Notes: generated by a model from the sequence alone, not told the origin. Numbered from the stretch's first letter, positions 8,252 to 17,425 are shown. The stretch is DNA of 64,000 nt from JAYPCI01 sp038124645 (GCA_038124645.1 JAYPCI010000001.1:1-64000), one strand, 5' to 3'. Made by a program: numbers and translations.

Positions 8252-9802
8252 TTAATCATTGAATACTTGTGCTCTAGCATCCATTATTAAATTATCTGCC
8301 TCTATTTTTGAAAGTTGAAATTCTTCTAGGTATCCATCTACTTTGAATCGTTCACCTTTAATTTCATCATAACCTCCAATAAGTTCAGTTGAAGATAATT
8401 CTGCGAAATCTTTTAAAGTTTTAATATTTTTCTGCCCCAATATTACAAGCATTCCTGGCGTTATACCTTTTAAATTGATTAAATTGTCCTCTATTCCCAA
8501 CTCTTTTAATTTTACCGCTATTTCCTCCTTCTCCTTAACAAGAGTCTCTTTAGATCTTGAAATTAGTTCTTCTGCTGTACTTTCATCTATTCCTTCAATT
8601 TTAGTAATCTGCTCGACAGTAGAATTAGATATATCTTCAATGCTATGCATTCCTTCAGATACTAAAAGTTGCCCCAAAGTTTCATCGACGCCAAGACTTT
8701 TTATTATTGTTTCAGATCTTTCCTTGAATTCAGCTTGTCGTCGTTCTGAATCTTCTTTATCCGTGAATATTTCTATTTCAAAACCTGTTAATTTAGAAGC
8801 TAGACGAACATTTTGTCCTCTTCTACCAATTGCTTTGCTTAAATTTTCCTCAGTTAAAATTACATCAATTCTTTTATTTTTTTGATCAATCAAAACTTTT
8901 TGGATTTCTGCGGGTGAAAGTGCCTCAGATACCAGCGTTGGAAGATCTTCTGTGAATTTTATAATATCAATTTTTTCTCCCTGTAATTCATTTACCACGG
9001 CTTGAACTCTACTTCCTCGCATTCCAACACATGCTCCCACTGGATCTAATGAAGAATCTTCAGAATGGACTAACATTTTCGCCCTACTACCTGGATCACG
9101 AGCCACATTGTTTATTTTGATTATTCCCTCATATATTTCGGGAACTTCTTGTGCAAACAGCTTAGCCAAAAATTGTGGATGCGCCCTTGATAAAAAGATT
9201 TGATGTCCTTTTATTTCATTTTTAACCTCATAACAAAAAGCTTTTATTCGATCTCCAGGTTTCAGAATTTCTCTTGGGATCAATTCATCTTTTTTTATTA
9301 CACCTTCTGCTTTTCCAAGATCAACAATAGCATTTCCATATTCCAATCTTTTAATAATTCCACTCAGGATTTGATCTTGTTTATCTTTAAAATCTTCGTA
9401 TTGTCTGTTTTTTTCAGCCTCTCTTACTTTAAAACCAATAATCTGTTTTGCGCTTTGTGCTGCAATTCGTCCAAAATCAATTTGTGGCAGTTCTTCTTCA
9501 ATACGTTCACCAACTTTAATTTCAATATCTTTTTTTATTTTTTTAGCCTGATCTACAGTAATTTCCCTGCTAGAATCACTGACTTCTTCAACAATATTTA
9601 AGACTTTAAATATTTTAATTCCACCTGTTTCTCTGTCTATTTTGGCTTCAATTTGATTTTCATGACCAAATTTTGTGAGCGCTGCTTTCTGAATCGCACT
9701 TTCCATTGAACTAATAATAAGATCTTTATCAATTGACTTCTCGGTAGCTACAGAGTCAACGATACGTAAAAGTTCTAATTTGTCTATTCCTTTATTTAAC
9801 AT
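8252..9802 (-). CDS. nusA: Transcription termination/antitermination factor NusA
   Basis: RNA polymerase-associated factor that modulates pausing, intrinsic termination and antitermination. The 516-residue protein has the N-terminal polymerase-binding domain (about 1-130), an S1 domain (about 135-200), two KH domains (with VGMRGSRVQAVVNELQGEKID and IGRRGQNVRLASKLTG) and a C-terminal pair of helix-hairpin-helix acidic repeats (about 360-500). The start ATG is set by GGAGAG 5 bases upstream. An intrinsic terminator ends directly at this ribosome-binding site, so nusA must be expressed either by read-through from metK or with an extremely short leader. The usual upstream gene rimP is absent. Confidence 0.96.
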   Translation of the reverse strand: MLNKGIDKLELLRIVDSVATEKSIDKDLIISSMESAIQKAALTKFGHENQIEAKIDRETGGIKIFKVLNIVEEVSDSSREITVDQAKKIKKDIEIKVGERIEEELPQIDFGRIAAQSAKQIIGFKVREAEKNRQYEDFKDKQDQILSGIIKRLEYGNAIVDLGKAEGVIKKDELIPREILKPGDRIKAFCYEVKNEIKGHQIFLSRAHPQFLAKLFAQEVPEIYEGIIKINNVARDPGSRAKMLVHSEDSSLDPVGACVGMRGSRVQAVVNELQGEKIDIIKFTEDLPTLVSEALSPAEIQKVLIDQKNKRIDVILTEENLSKAIGRRGQNVRLASKLTGFEIEIFTDKEDSERRQAEFKERSETIIKSLGVDETLGQLLVSEGMHSIEDISNSTVEQITKIEGIDESTAEELISRSKETLVKEKEEIAVKLKELGIEDNLINLKGITPGMLVILGQKNIKTLKDFAELSSTELIGGYDEIKGERFKVDGYLEEFQLSKIEADNLIMDARAQVFND

Positions 9803-9813
9803 TTGTTCTCTCC

Positions 9814-9840
9814 AAAAAAAAATGGGCTAAAGCCCATTTT
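9814..9840 (-). terminator. Intrinsic terminator between metK and nusA, abutting the nusA Shine-Dalgarno
   Basis: A perfect 10-base-pair hairpin (AAAATGGGCT, 2-base loop, AGCCCATTTT; 9819-9840) is followed on the minus strand by a further run of U (complement of 9814-9820) and then immediately by the GGAGAG of nusA at 9808-9813. It lies 46 bases after the metK stop. The hairpin and U tract make a convincing Rho-independent terminator. Its position suggests attenuation of nusA rather than simple operon end. Confidence 0.85.
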
Positions 9841-9885
9841 GAATTCCAGCAATTTAAATAGATTATAAAAGTTTTTTGTTTATTT

Positions 9886-11049
9886 TCAAGCTAGCTTTTT
9901 AAAATGGACAGTTTTATCTGTTTTTTCCCAAGAAAATTCTCCATTATTACCTGGTTTTCTACCAAAATGACCGTAAGCAGCTGAAGGCTGATAAATTGGT
10001 TGATTTAATTTAAGCATTTCCCTTATCCCTCTTGGAGAAAGGTCAAAATTTTGTTCAATGATTTTCTGAACTTCAATATTTTTTTCGTCTGAATTCTGGA
10101 ACAAGTTTACATAAATAGAAAGAGGCTTTGAAACTCCGATAGCATAAGCAAGTTGTATTAAACATTTCTTACTAACGCCGGCTGCAACTATGTTCTTTGC
10201 CAAATATCTACTTACATAGGCTGCTGATCTGTCGACCTTAGTAGGGTCTTTACCTGAGAAAGCTCCTCCGCCATGAGGTGCTGCACCGCCGTAGGTGTCT
10301 ACAATTATTTTTCTGCCCGTTAAACCTGCATCGCCATCTGGACCACCGATAACAAATTGACCAGTTGGATTTACAAAAATATTTTCATCTTTTAAGTCCT
10401 TCAGTAAATTTTTCGGTATTGATTTTTCTATATATGGCTTAACTAGATCCCTAACTTTTTTTTGATCAAGTTCTTTGTTGTGTTGCGTTGAAATAACCAC
10501 AGATGTTACTGATTTAGGCTTATCGTTCTCGTATAAAATGGTTACTTGACTTTTTGAGTCGGGCTCAATACCTTTTAATATATTTTTTTTTCTATCCTCG
10601 GCCATTAGTCTTAAAATTTTATGAGAAAAATAAATCGGGGCAGGCATTAAGTCCTCGGTTTCATCGCAAGCATAACCAAACATTATCCCTTGATCTCCTG
10701 CTCCTTCATCTTTATTGCCTTTAGCATCCACACCCATAGCAATATCAGTAGATTGACCATGCAGTAAGTTCTGGATATCTACAGTTTTCCAACTAAAACC
10801 TTTTTGGTCATAACCTATTTCTTTTATACAATTTTTTACTTCTTGAATAATTTCATCATTTTTTATTTCTGGTCCGCGAGTTTCACCAGCAAGTACAATT
10901 TGATTTGTTGTTGAAAGAGTTTCACAAGCCACACGAGAGTATGGATCTAATGATAAATATTTATCTACAATAGCATCAGAAATTCTGTCACACACCTTAT
11001 CTGGGTGCCCTTCAGATACTGACTCACTCGTAAAAAGAAAATTTTTCAT
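9886..11049 (-). CDS. metK: S-adenosylmethionine synthetase MetK
   Basis: Makes S-adenosylmethionine from methionine and ATP, the methyl donor for MiaB, RsmG, RsmI and other enzymes in this window. The 387 residues match the family length. Motifs seen are SEGHPDKVCDRISDAIVD near the N-terminus (ATP and metal binding), GAGDQGIMFGYA (methionine-binding signature) and GGGAFSGKDPTKVDRS (the P-loop-like signature). The start overlaps the lnt stop by 4 bases, so no separate leader or SAM riboswitch can lie directly upstream. The lnt-metK pair belongs to a conserved alphaproteobacterial cluster from which trmB and rimP are missing here. Confidence 0.97.
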   Translation of the reverse strand: MKNFLFTSESVSEGHPDKVCDRISDAIVDKYLSLDPYSRVACETLSTTNQIVLAGETRGPEIKNDEIIQEVKNCIKEIGYDQKGFSWKTVDIQNLLHGQSTDIAMGVDAKGNKDEGAGDQGIMFGYACDETEDLMPAPIYFSHKILRLMAEDRKKNILKGIEPDSKSQVTILYENDKPKSVTSVVISTQHNKELDQKKVRDLVKPYIEKSIPKNLLKDLKDENIFVNPTGQFVIGGPDGDAGLTGRKIIVDTYGGAAPHGGGAFSGKDPTKVDRSAAYVSRYLAKNIVAAGVSKKCLIQLAYAIGVSKPLSIYVNLFQNSDEKNIEVQKIIEQNFDLSPRGIREMLKLNQPIYQPSAAYGHFGRKPGNNGEFSWEKTDKTVHFKKLA

Positions 11050-12623
11050 AGTTTTTTATTCTTATATAAAATAAAAATTATTAGATATGTAGATAAAATA
11101 ATAAAAAATATCAAATCATTTTTATTTTTTGTGGCATTATTTTCAATAAAGACTTTTGTCTCAATACTGCCAGCCTCATTAGGTTGTAAGGATTTTAAAA
11201 CTCTTCCCCTGTTATCAACAACTTGTGAGACACCTTTGTTAGCCACTCTGATAATGTAGCTATTACCCTCAATTGCACGGAAAATTGCTTTAGCCGAAGC
11301 TTGATAAGGACCAATTGTACCCTCAAACCATGCATCTTCAGAAATATTTATCACCAAATTATAGTCTTCTTTTTGTTTTTGAAGCAGTTCAGGAAATATT
11401 AATTCATAACATACTAGATATAAAATTTTTAAATCCGAGTTAAACTGAAATATTTTATTTTCGCTCCCACTAGAAAAGTTTTGAAACCCCCGGGTAATCT
11501 TTTTCAATCCAAATTTTGATAGTAAATTTTCTCCGGGCAAAAACTCCCCGAAAGGCACAAGTTTTTCTTTATCATATCGATGAAGTACTGTCATGTCATG
11601 ATCAATAACATATAAACTATTATAAATTTTTAAATCATCATTTATTATCTTTTCAGTGTTTGCACCAAAGATTATAAGATGTTTGTTAGAAAAATTATTT
11701 TTAATTATTTCATTTTTTTTCTTTAAATCATCAAATGTTAAACCTGCAAATACACCCTCGGGCCAAATAAAGACTGTTCTTTTAGTCGTATCTGGAGAAG
11801 AAAGACGGATCAAATATTTTAAAACTTTATCCAATTCTTCATCGTCTGTAATATAATTAATTTTAAAAGATGGATTAACTACTTTGAATAAAACGTCTTC
11901 TTGATCAATTTTGAACTCTTTTTGTCCAGTATTAGTTTGATTTAATTCGTAGTTCCCATAAATATAGTTACTAAAAAAAAATAATAAAGTTGTTAAAAAA
12001 ATTAGCCAATTAGTTTTGTTTTTTTTAAAAAAAAAAAATAACACAACTCCACTGACTGAAATTACTAAAAGATTTACTGCATAAATTCCTATTAAGCGAG
12101 TAATTTGAATAAATTCTAAGGACTCCGCGAAACTGTAAGCCCACAAATTCCAAGGAAAACCGGTTAATATTTTCCCTTTAAGAAAATCAAACAAAGCAAT
12201 ACTTCCACTAAAAAATAAATAGGAAATAAATGAGAAGTCAAGATATTTTGATATAAACAAAATAGGTATAGAAAAAAAAATACCAAAAAAAATTGCAAAC
12301 AAAATTTTACTGATCCAGATATAACTGATGAATTGTGGATCATAGTTTAATGAATTTGTTACCCAGCCTACGCTAAAGAGAGAGTGCGACGACCAAAAAA
12401 TAAAACTAGAAATAAAGACATATTTGAAAAAATTTTTTTTTCTGTAAACGCTTTTAAAATTTTTAATAACTACATTAATTATGTAAAAATAGCTTGGAAA
12501 TATTATAAATCCTAAAAAGGAATAATTGTAAGGTTTAAAATTTAAAAACGTTATTGATCCTAAAATAAATGGAAAAAAATAAATAATAAAGAATTTATTA
12601 TAAAAGAAGTTTTTAAATGTCAT
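11046..12623 (-). CDS. lnt: Apolipoprotein N-acyltransferase Lnt
   Basis: Inner-membrane enzyme that adds the third acyl chain to lipoproteins, the last step before Lol-dependent export. The 525 residues show several N-terminal membrane segments (about 1-220), a periplasmic nitrilase domain (about 235-495) and a final membrane anchor. The catalytic triad is in place: Glu in WPEGVFAG, Lys in YDKEKLVPFGEF and Cys in LVCYELIFPE. It overlaps ybeY by 11 bases and metK by 4. The presence of lnt fits the predicted lipoproteins (BON, DUF3576, LptE) and LolA in this window. Confidence 0.95.
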   Translation of the reverse strand: MTFKNFFYNKFFIIYFFPFILGSITFLNFKPYNYSFLGFIIFPSYFYIINVVIKNFKSVYRKKNFFKYVFISSFIFWSSHSLFSVGWVTNSLNYDPQFISYIWISKILFAIFFGIFFSIPILFISKYLDFSFISYLFFSGSIALFDFLKGKILTGFPWNLWAYSFAESLEFIQITRLIGIYAVNLLVISVSGVVLFFFFKKNKTNWLIFLTTLLFFFSNYIYGNYELNQTNTGQKEFKIDQEDVLFKVVNPSFKINYITDDEELDKVLKYLIRLSSPDTTKRTVFIWPEGVFAGLTFDDLKKKNEIIKNNFSNKHLIIFGANTEKIINDDLKIYNSLYVIDHDMTVLHRYDKEKLVPFGEFLPGENLLSKFGLKKITRGFQNFSSGSENKIFQFNSDLKILYLVCYELIFPELLQKQKEDYNLVINISEDAWFEGTIGPYQASAKAIFRAIEGNSYIIRVANKGVSQVVDNRGRVLKSLQPNEAGSIETKVFIENNATKNKNDLIFFIILSTYLIIFILYKNKKL

Positions 12624-13062
12624 AAATCAATTTGTAGAGTGCATTTTCTAATTTTTGCATTTTTTTATAATTTTTTTGATTTTTATGAGAGTGTCCTAAC
12701 AAGTGTAGAAGTCCGTGGATCCATAATTTGTCTAAATGACTGGTAAAGTCTTTTTTTAGAATTTTTTCATAACTGATTACAATATCCCCTAAGTAAGTAT
12801 TTAATTTTGAAAAATTTTTCTTGTGTTTAATTTTTGAAAAATTTGGAAATGATAAAACATCTGAACTTTTATTTTTTTTTCTAAATTTTTGGTTTAATTT
12901 TCTTGTATGTTTATTGTTTGACAGCAACACACTGAATTCATAATTATTTTTTTTAAATAAATTATGTTTATTAATTTTTTTTATTCGGCTTTTAAAATAA
13001 TGTTTTAAAATAAAATTACTATGCCATCGTTTATCTTGAACAATCGCATCACATTTAATCAT
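12613..13062 (-). CDS. ybeY: Endoribonuclease YbeY
   Basis: Zinc-dependent RNase involved in 16S rRNA 3' maturation and 70S quality control. The 149-residue protein ends with the family metal-binding motif HGLLHLLGHSH (three histidines; usual form HGxLHLxGYDH) and contains LNQKFRKKNKSSDVLSFPN, the conserved N-x-x-[FY]-R-xx-x-x-TDVLSFP region. It is lysine-rich. It overlaps phoH by 8 bases and lnt by 11, in the conserved phoH-ybeY-lnt order; the corC/hlyC gene often found between ybeY and lnt is absent. Confidence 0.93.
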   Translation of the reverse strand: MIKCDAIVQDKRWHSNFILKHYFKSRIKKINKHNLFKKNNYEFSVLLSNNKHTRKLNQKFRKKNKSSDVLSFPNFSKIKHKKNFSKLNTYLGDIVISYEKILKKDFTSHLDKLWIHGLLHLLGHSHKNQKNYKKMQKLENALYKLIYDI

Positions 13063-14062
13063 TATTTTCGTTTTGATAAGCTTGAATTATTTTAGATACT
13101 ATGGGATGTCTTATTACGTCTGTATGATCAAATGTGATCATTTTAATCTCTTTAAGTTTACTTAGAATTTTTTTAGATTTGGTTAAACCAGAATAATTTT
13201 TATTGATCAAATCAATCTGGCTTGGATCACCATTTACAACTAATTTTGTATTTTCACCAATTCTAGTTAAAAACATTTTAATTTGTGTCTCAGTAGCGTT
13301 CTGAGCCTCATCTAAAATTGCAAAGGAATTTTTTAATGTTCGACCTCGCATAAAGGCTAAAGGTGCAATCTCTATCTCACCTGAATTTATTTTTTTTTCA
13401 ATAACTTCAAATCCAGCCAATTCGTAGAGTGCATCGTAAAGCGGTCTTAAATAGGGATCAACTTTCTCTTTCATGTCACCTGGTAAAAAACCTAGCTTCT
13501 CTCCAGCTTCAACTGCTGGTCTTGATAATATTAATTTTTCTATTTTTTTTTGGGTTAGCATTTCAATACCAACGGCAACTGCAAGAAAACTTTTTCCTGT
13601 CCCTGCTGGACCTAAGCCAAAAGTAATAAGATTTTCTCTTAATGAATTTATGTAGTCAGCTTGTCTAGTTGATTTTGCAATTACTGACTTTTTTGGGCTC
13701 TTAATGATCGCACCTAAATTTCTTACATTGCTATTATTATTTAAATCCATAAATTTATTAATTATTAAATTAACATCATTTTTGTCAATATTTTTAGTTA
13801 AATTAAATTGATTGATCAATTCCTCTATTCCCTCAACCACTAAATTAATTTTATTTTTGTCTCCTTTAACTGTGAGGGAATTCCCCCTAGAGTAAATTGA
13901 TGTTCCCGTTATATTTTCGATATCTTTTAAATTAGAATTGAAAGTGCCGCTTAGAGCTAAGAGTGTATCATTATCTAATATTTTTAAATTAATCGTCTCT
14001 TGATCGAGTTTTTTAATCAAATAATTTTTATTAAGTTTATTTATCTCCAATATATTCCCCAA
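13055..14062 (-). CDS. phoH: PhoH-like ATPase (YbeZ)
   Basis: Cytoplasmic P-loop ATPase, probably an RNA helicase-like partner of YbeY. The 335 residues include an N-terminal KH-like region (about 20-100), Walker A GPAGTGKS, Walker B FAILDEAQ and the downstream TRIGENTKLVVNGDPSQIDL motif of the PhoH family. The ATG at 14062 lies 26 bases inside the end of miaB; no closer methionine is available and the family N-terminus begins near here, so the overlap appears real. The biochemical role is established mainly by association with YbeY. Confidence 0.93.
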   Translation of the reverse strand: MGNILEINKLNKNYLIKKLDQETINLKILDNDTLLALSGTFNSNLKDIENITGTSIYSRGNSLTVKGDKNKINLVVEGIEELINQFNLTKNIDKNDVNLIINKFMDLNNNSNVRNLGAIIKSPKKSVIAKSTRQADYINSLRENLITFGLGPAGTGKSFLAVAVGIEMLTQKKIEKLILSRPAVEAGEKLGFLPGDMKEKVDPYLRPLYDALYELAGFEVIEKKINSGEIEIAPLAFMRGRTLKNSFAILDEAQNATETQIKMFLTRIGENTKLVVNGDPSQIDLINKNYSGLTKSKKILSKLKEIKMITFDHTDVIRHPIVSKIIQAYQNENND

Positions 14063-15359
14063 ATAATGTTTGTTGGTTATAGTTGTTTATTTCAGCTTTT
14101 ACAACTTTGCCTGTTAAATTATGTCTACTACTTACAATAACTGAATTAAAATACTGATCTCGTCCAAAATACTTATCCGATTCTGACAGACTATTTTCAA
14201 TCAATATTTCACTTATACTGCCTTTGAGCTGATTTTTATGTTTGATTTGGAATGAGTTAAGTAGATTTTGTAACTCTAGTAATCTTTTATTAGCCTCTTT
14301 ATGAGGTTGCATATTCCCTGATAAAGTGCCCGGTCTCGGACTAAATATAAACGAATAGGAATTAACAAACTTTACATTATTAATAAGTTTAAGTGTCAGA
14401 TTAAAATCTTCATCTTCTTCATCAGGATAACCAACTATAAAATCACTTGAAAACATAATATCTTTTTTTATGTCTTTTAATCTATTAATAGTTTCAAGAT
14501 AAAATTCTGATGAATGCTTTCTATTCATTTTTTTAAGAATTCTATTAGATCCACTTTGAACTGGTAAATGTAAAAATGGCATTAATTTTTTTGAATGGCT
14601 ATATACTTGGATCAAATCAGTAGTCATGTCTTTTGGATGTGAGGTGGTGTACCTTATTCGCTCTAATCCTGATAAGTTATCCAATGCTAAAATTAGATCT
14701 GAAAGTCTTTTTGTATTTCCTAAATTTTGATTCAAATAAGCATTCACATTCTGACCTAACAAAATAATTTCTTTCGTTCCATTTTCTACTAACTGCTTTG
14801 CTTCAGAAATTATCTGTTGAAAATCTCTGGAAAATTCTGGTCCTCTGGTATAGGGAACCACACAGAAGGAACAAAATTTGTCACAACCTTCTTGAATGGT
14901 TAAATAATTAGAAACTTTAGATTGATTATTTTTAACAATATCTAAGTGATCAAATTTTTCGATTACCTCAAATTCTGTTTCATTTAATCTCAAACCTTTT
15001 TTATTTTCAATTTTTTTAATTGCATGATTTATTTTGTGATAAGATTGCGGGCCAATCACAACATCAATAAATTTTTCTTTTTTAAGCATTTCTTCATTTT
15101 CTGCTTGTGCAACACATCCTGCTACAATTAAGATTGGTTTATTTTTATTTCTAAATTTTTTTTTTATTCTTCCAACTTCATGATAAACTTTGTCAGATGC
15201 TTTCTCTCTGATATTACAAGTATTGATGACATAACAATCTGTTTCGTCTGGATTATCTGTAGGGGTATAGCCAATACCATAAACTAGATCTTTGATACGA
15301 TTACTATCGTATTCGTTCATTTGGCATCCGAATGTTTTAATATAGATTTTTTTACTCAA
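14037..15359 (-). CDS. miaB: tRNA-2-methylthio-N6-(dimethylallyl)adenosine synthase MiaB
   Basis: Radical-SAM methylthiotransferase that modifies A37 of tRNAs reading UNN codons. The 440-residue protein has the three-part plan: N-terminal UPF0004 domain with cysteines in TFGCQMNEYDS, VINTCNIREKA and VAGCVAQAE; radical-SAM core with CDKFCSFCVVPYTRG; C-terminal TRAM domain (about 375-438). All six cluster cysteines are present. It follows fur by 2 bases and overlaps phoH by 26. Confidence 0.96.
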   Translation of the reverse strand: MSKKIYIKTFGCQMNEYDSNRIKDLVYGIGYTPTDNPDETDCYVINTCNIREKASDKVYHEVGRIKKKFRNKNKPILIVAGCVAQAENEEMLKKEKFIDVVIGPQSYHKINHAIKKIENKKGLRLNETEFEVIEKFDHLDIVKNNQSKVSNYLTIQEGCDKFCSFCVVPYTRGPEFSRDFQQIISEAKQLVENGTKEIILLGQNVNAYLNQNLGNTKRLSDLILALDNLSGLERIRYTTSHPKDMTTDLIQVYSHSKKLMPFLHLPVQSGSNRILKKMNRKHSSEFYLETINRLKDIKKDIMFSSDFIVGYPDEEDEDFNLTLKLINNVKFVNSYSFIFSPRPGTLSGNMQPHKEANKRLLELQNLLNSFQIKHKNQLKGSISEILIENSLSESDKYFGRDQYFNSVIVSSRHNLTGKVVKAEINNYNQQTLFGEYIGDK

Positions 15360-15361
15360 GA

Positions 15362-15781
15362 TTATTTTTTTATTTTTACTCCGTATAACTCAAGTTTATG
15401 GTCGACTAGCTTATACCCTAATTTTTCAGCTATCTTAGATTGTAATTTTTCAATATCCTTATCAACAAATTCCACGATTTCACCACTGTTAATATCAATT
15501 AAGTGATTATGATCATCATTAATTTCATATCTAGCTTTACCTGCCTTGAAATCATGTTTTACCAATATGCCAGCTTCTTCAAATAACTTAACAGTTCGAT
15601 AGACCGTTGCGATGCTTATCTTGTCATCTATTTGTGTTACTCTTTTATGTAATTCATCAACATCCGGATGATCTTTTGAACCGTAAACTTCTTTAGATTC
15701 TGATAAAACCTTGGCTATGGTTTTTCTCTGATCAGTTAATCTAACTCCTTTATCTTTGCACTTCTCTTCTATTAAGCTCAT
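15362..15781 (-). CDS. fur: Fur/Mur-type metal-responsive regulator
   Basis: Second Fur-family regulator of the window, 139 residues. The winged helix has GVRLTDQRKTIAKVL and ISIATVYRTVKLFEEAGI; the regulatory part has HDFKAGKARYE and DDHNHLIDINSGEIVEF. The two positions that form CxxC in enteric Fur are Asp and Ser, the usual state of alphaproteobacterial Fur, many of which act as the manganese regulator Mur. Whether this copy senses iron or manganese cannot be told from sequence. Position between tsaB and miaB is conserved in alphaproteobacteria; rimI, commonly between tsaB and fur, is missing. Confidence 0.9.
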   Translation of the reverse strand: MSLIEEKCKDKGVRLTDQRKTIAKVLSESKEVYGSKDHPDVDELHKRVTQIDDKISIATVYRTVKLFEEAGILVKHDFKAGKARYEINDDHNHLIDINSGEIVEFVDKDIEKLQSKIAEKLGYKLVDHKLELYGVKIKK

Positions 15782-15789
15782 AAGTAATT

Positions 15790-16419
15790 TTAATTTAAAT
15801 AAATTGGTTTTAAATTTGTTTTATAAATAAGATTATTATCAATCAAATTTTGAACTTTTTCTACATTAAATTTAAAGTAATTTATTTTTAATTTCGTATT
15901 TTTTAATGATAAATTTATATTTCTGTAACCATCAGCTATAAAAATAGCTGAAGATCTGATTTTTTTCATCTTTTTACCTGAAGTAAGCTTTTGTACATCT
16001 CCTTTATTTTTAGATTTATAATACTCCAAAAAAAATAGGTTATTTTTTGTGGGATAAATAATGAATTTATTTTTATTTGACATCAGAGAATGCTGTGCTC
16101 CGAATTTAAAATAATCATAACCAATAATCTTCAATTTAAAAATTAATTTTAGAGCTTTTGCAATTGCTATTGAAGCTCTAATCCGTGAATAACTCCCAGG
16201 TCCACAATTGACCATAACAACTGTTTTTTTGTTAATGTTTAACTTATTTTTTTTTGTGAAGTTTAATAATCTTGATTGAAGTTCATCATTTTGAACTTTA
16301 TTAGGTTGAAGTTTAAGTTTGAAAAATTTATTATTTTGACTAAAACCAATAATGTCTTCTTTGCCTGTTAAATTAAGAATTAAAAAATTTTTAACTAGAT
16401 TTGTTTTCATAATGTCCAT
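15790..16419 (-). CDS. tsaB: tRNA threonylcarbamoyladenosine biosynthesis protein TsaB
   Basis: Inactive-kinase-fold partner of TsaD needed for t6A37 modification of ANN-decoding tRNAs. The 209-residue protein is diverged and lysine-rich, but the core motif GPGSYSRIRASIAIAKAL corresponds to the family's GPGSFTGLRIGxxxAKGL, and the N-terminus KNFLILNLTGKED matches the ASKHA fold start. Genomic position (nfu, tsaB, fur, miaB) supports the call. Start may be ATG 16419 or 16410; either way the 5' end overlaps or abuts the divergent deacetylase gene. Confidence 0.82.
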   Translation of the reverse strand: MDIMKTNLVKNFLILNLTGKEDIIGFSQNNKFFKLKLQPNKVQNDELQSRLLNFTKKNKLNINKKTVVMVNCGPGSYSRIRASIAIAKALKLIFKLKIIGYDYFKFGAQHSLMSNKNKFIIYPTKNNLFFLEYYKSKNKGDVQKLTSGKKMKKIRSSAIFIADGYRNINLSLKNTKLKINYFKFNVEKVQNLIDNNLIYKTNLKPIYLN

Positions 16420-17425
16420 ACTGGCAAACTATCATGCCATGAATATTAATGCATCTGAAATTGATGACTACGGTATTATCACTTTGATGTATCATCGTTT
16501 TGACGAAAGTAAATATCCTTCAACCAATATAATGATTAAGGAATTTGAGATTCATTTAGACTCCATAAATAAAAATGGTTTCACATTTATCAGCGCAGAT
16601 GATTTTATAAATAATTTTTCATCAACACACTCTCAAAAAAAAGTTCTTTTGACTATAGATGATGGATTTACTTCGTTTTATGAGAGTGCCTGGCCAATAC
16701 TACAAAAAAATAAAATTCCATTTATTTTATTTGTTAACACACGTGAAGTTGGCAGTAATGGATACATGAATTGGGATCAAATTAAAGAAATTGCCAAAGA
16801 AGAATTCGTCCACATCGGGAACCATGGACATTCGCATGAATATCTTGCGGATATGAATAAGGCTGAAGTAGTTAATGACATTAAAATAGCAAGTGACTTG
16901 TTTGAGAAAGAACTTGGTTATAATTCACCTTTCTTTTCTTATCCTTTCGGTGAATATAGTTTAGAGACGAAGTCAGTTGTTAATGAATTCGGATTTAAAT
17001 TTGCGTTTGGTCAACACTCAGGAGTGATTGACTCAACCAAAGATCCATTGGAACTACCACGATTTCCTATTAATGAAAAATATGGAGAGCAAAAAAGATT
17101 TGAACAATTACTCAAGACGCTGCCCTTCAAATTTAAAAATATTGTGCCTGAAGAAAAATACCTTGATGAGCAAAATAATCCGCCAAAAGTACTAATTGAA
17201 TTCTATGAAAATATTAATAATTTAAAAAATATCACCTGCTATTCTAATGAAGAAAATAAATGGAGACAGACGAAAGCAAACTTTATAGATGATAATAATT
17301 TAGAGCTCTTATTAGAAGGAAAATTTATTACCGAACGTGGCAGGATTAACTGTTCTTTAAATGCTGGTAATGGTTACTGGCGATGGTTAGGCATGCAGTT
17401 TGTAATTGCAAAAATTAAAGGTTAA
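16352..17425 (+). CDS. Exported polysaccharide deacetylase (NodB homology, CE4)
   Basis: Likely removes acetyl groups from a cell-wall or surface polysaccharide. The NodB domain (about 40-250) has the metal/catalytic motif LLTIDDGF, the His motif NHGHSHEYL (H-x3-H) and SYPFGEYS. The region after about 255 is not recognised. Started at ATG 16352 it has a signal-peptide-like N-terminus (KLRIKKFLTR, then FVFIMSILANYHAM and NINAS); started at ATG 16412 it would lose most of this. The longer start overlaps tsaB by 68 bases on the other strand, the shorter by 8. Its 3' end overlaps the bax-like gene by 11 bases. Substrate is unknown. Confidence 0.85.
   Translation: MSSLPVKLRIKKFLTRFVFIMSILANYHAMNINASEIDDYGIITLMYHRFDESKYPSTNIMIKEFEIHLDSINKNGFTFISADDFINNFSSTHSQKKVLLTIDDGFTSFYESAWPILQKNKIPFILFVNTREVGSNGYMNWDQIKEIAKEEFVHIGNHGHSHEYLADMNKAEVVNDIKIASDLFEKELGYNSPFFSYPFGEYSLETKSVVNEFGFKFAFGQHSGVIDSTKDPLELPRFPINEKYGEQKRFEQLLKTLPFKFKNIVPEEKYLDEQNNPPKVLIEFYENINNLKNITCYSNEENKWRQTKANFIDDNNLELLLEGKFITERGRINCSLNAGNGYWRWLGMQFVIAKIKG

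Noticed and set aside
9886..11049. SAM riboswitch in front of metK
   Set aside because: metK overlaps the stop of lnt by 4 bases and no structured leader is present; SAM-responsive elements seem absent here.
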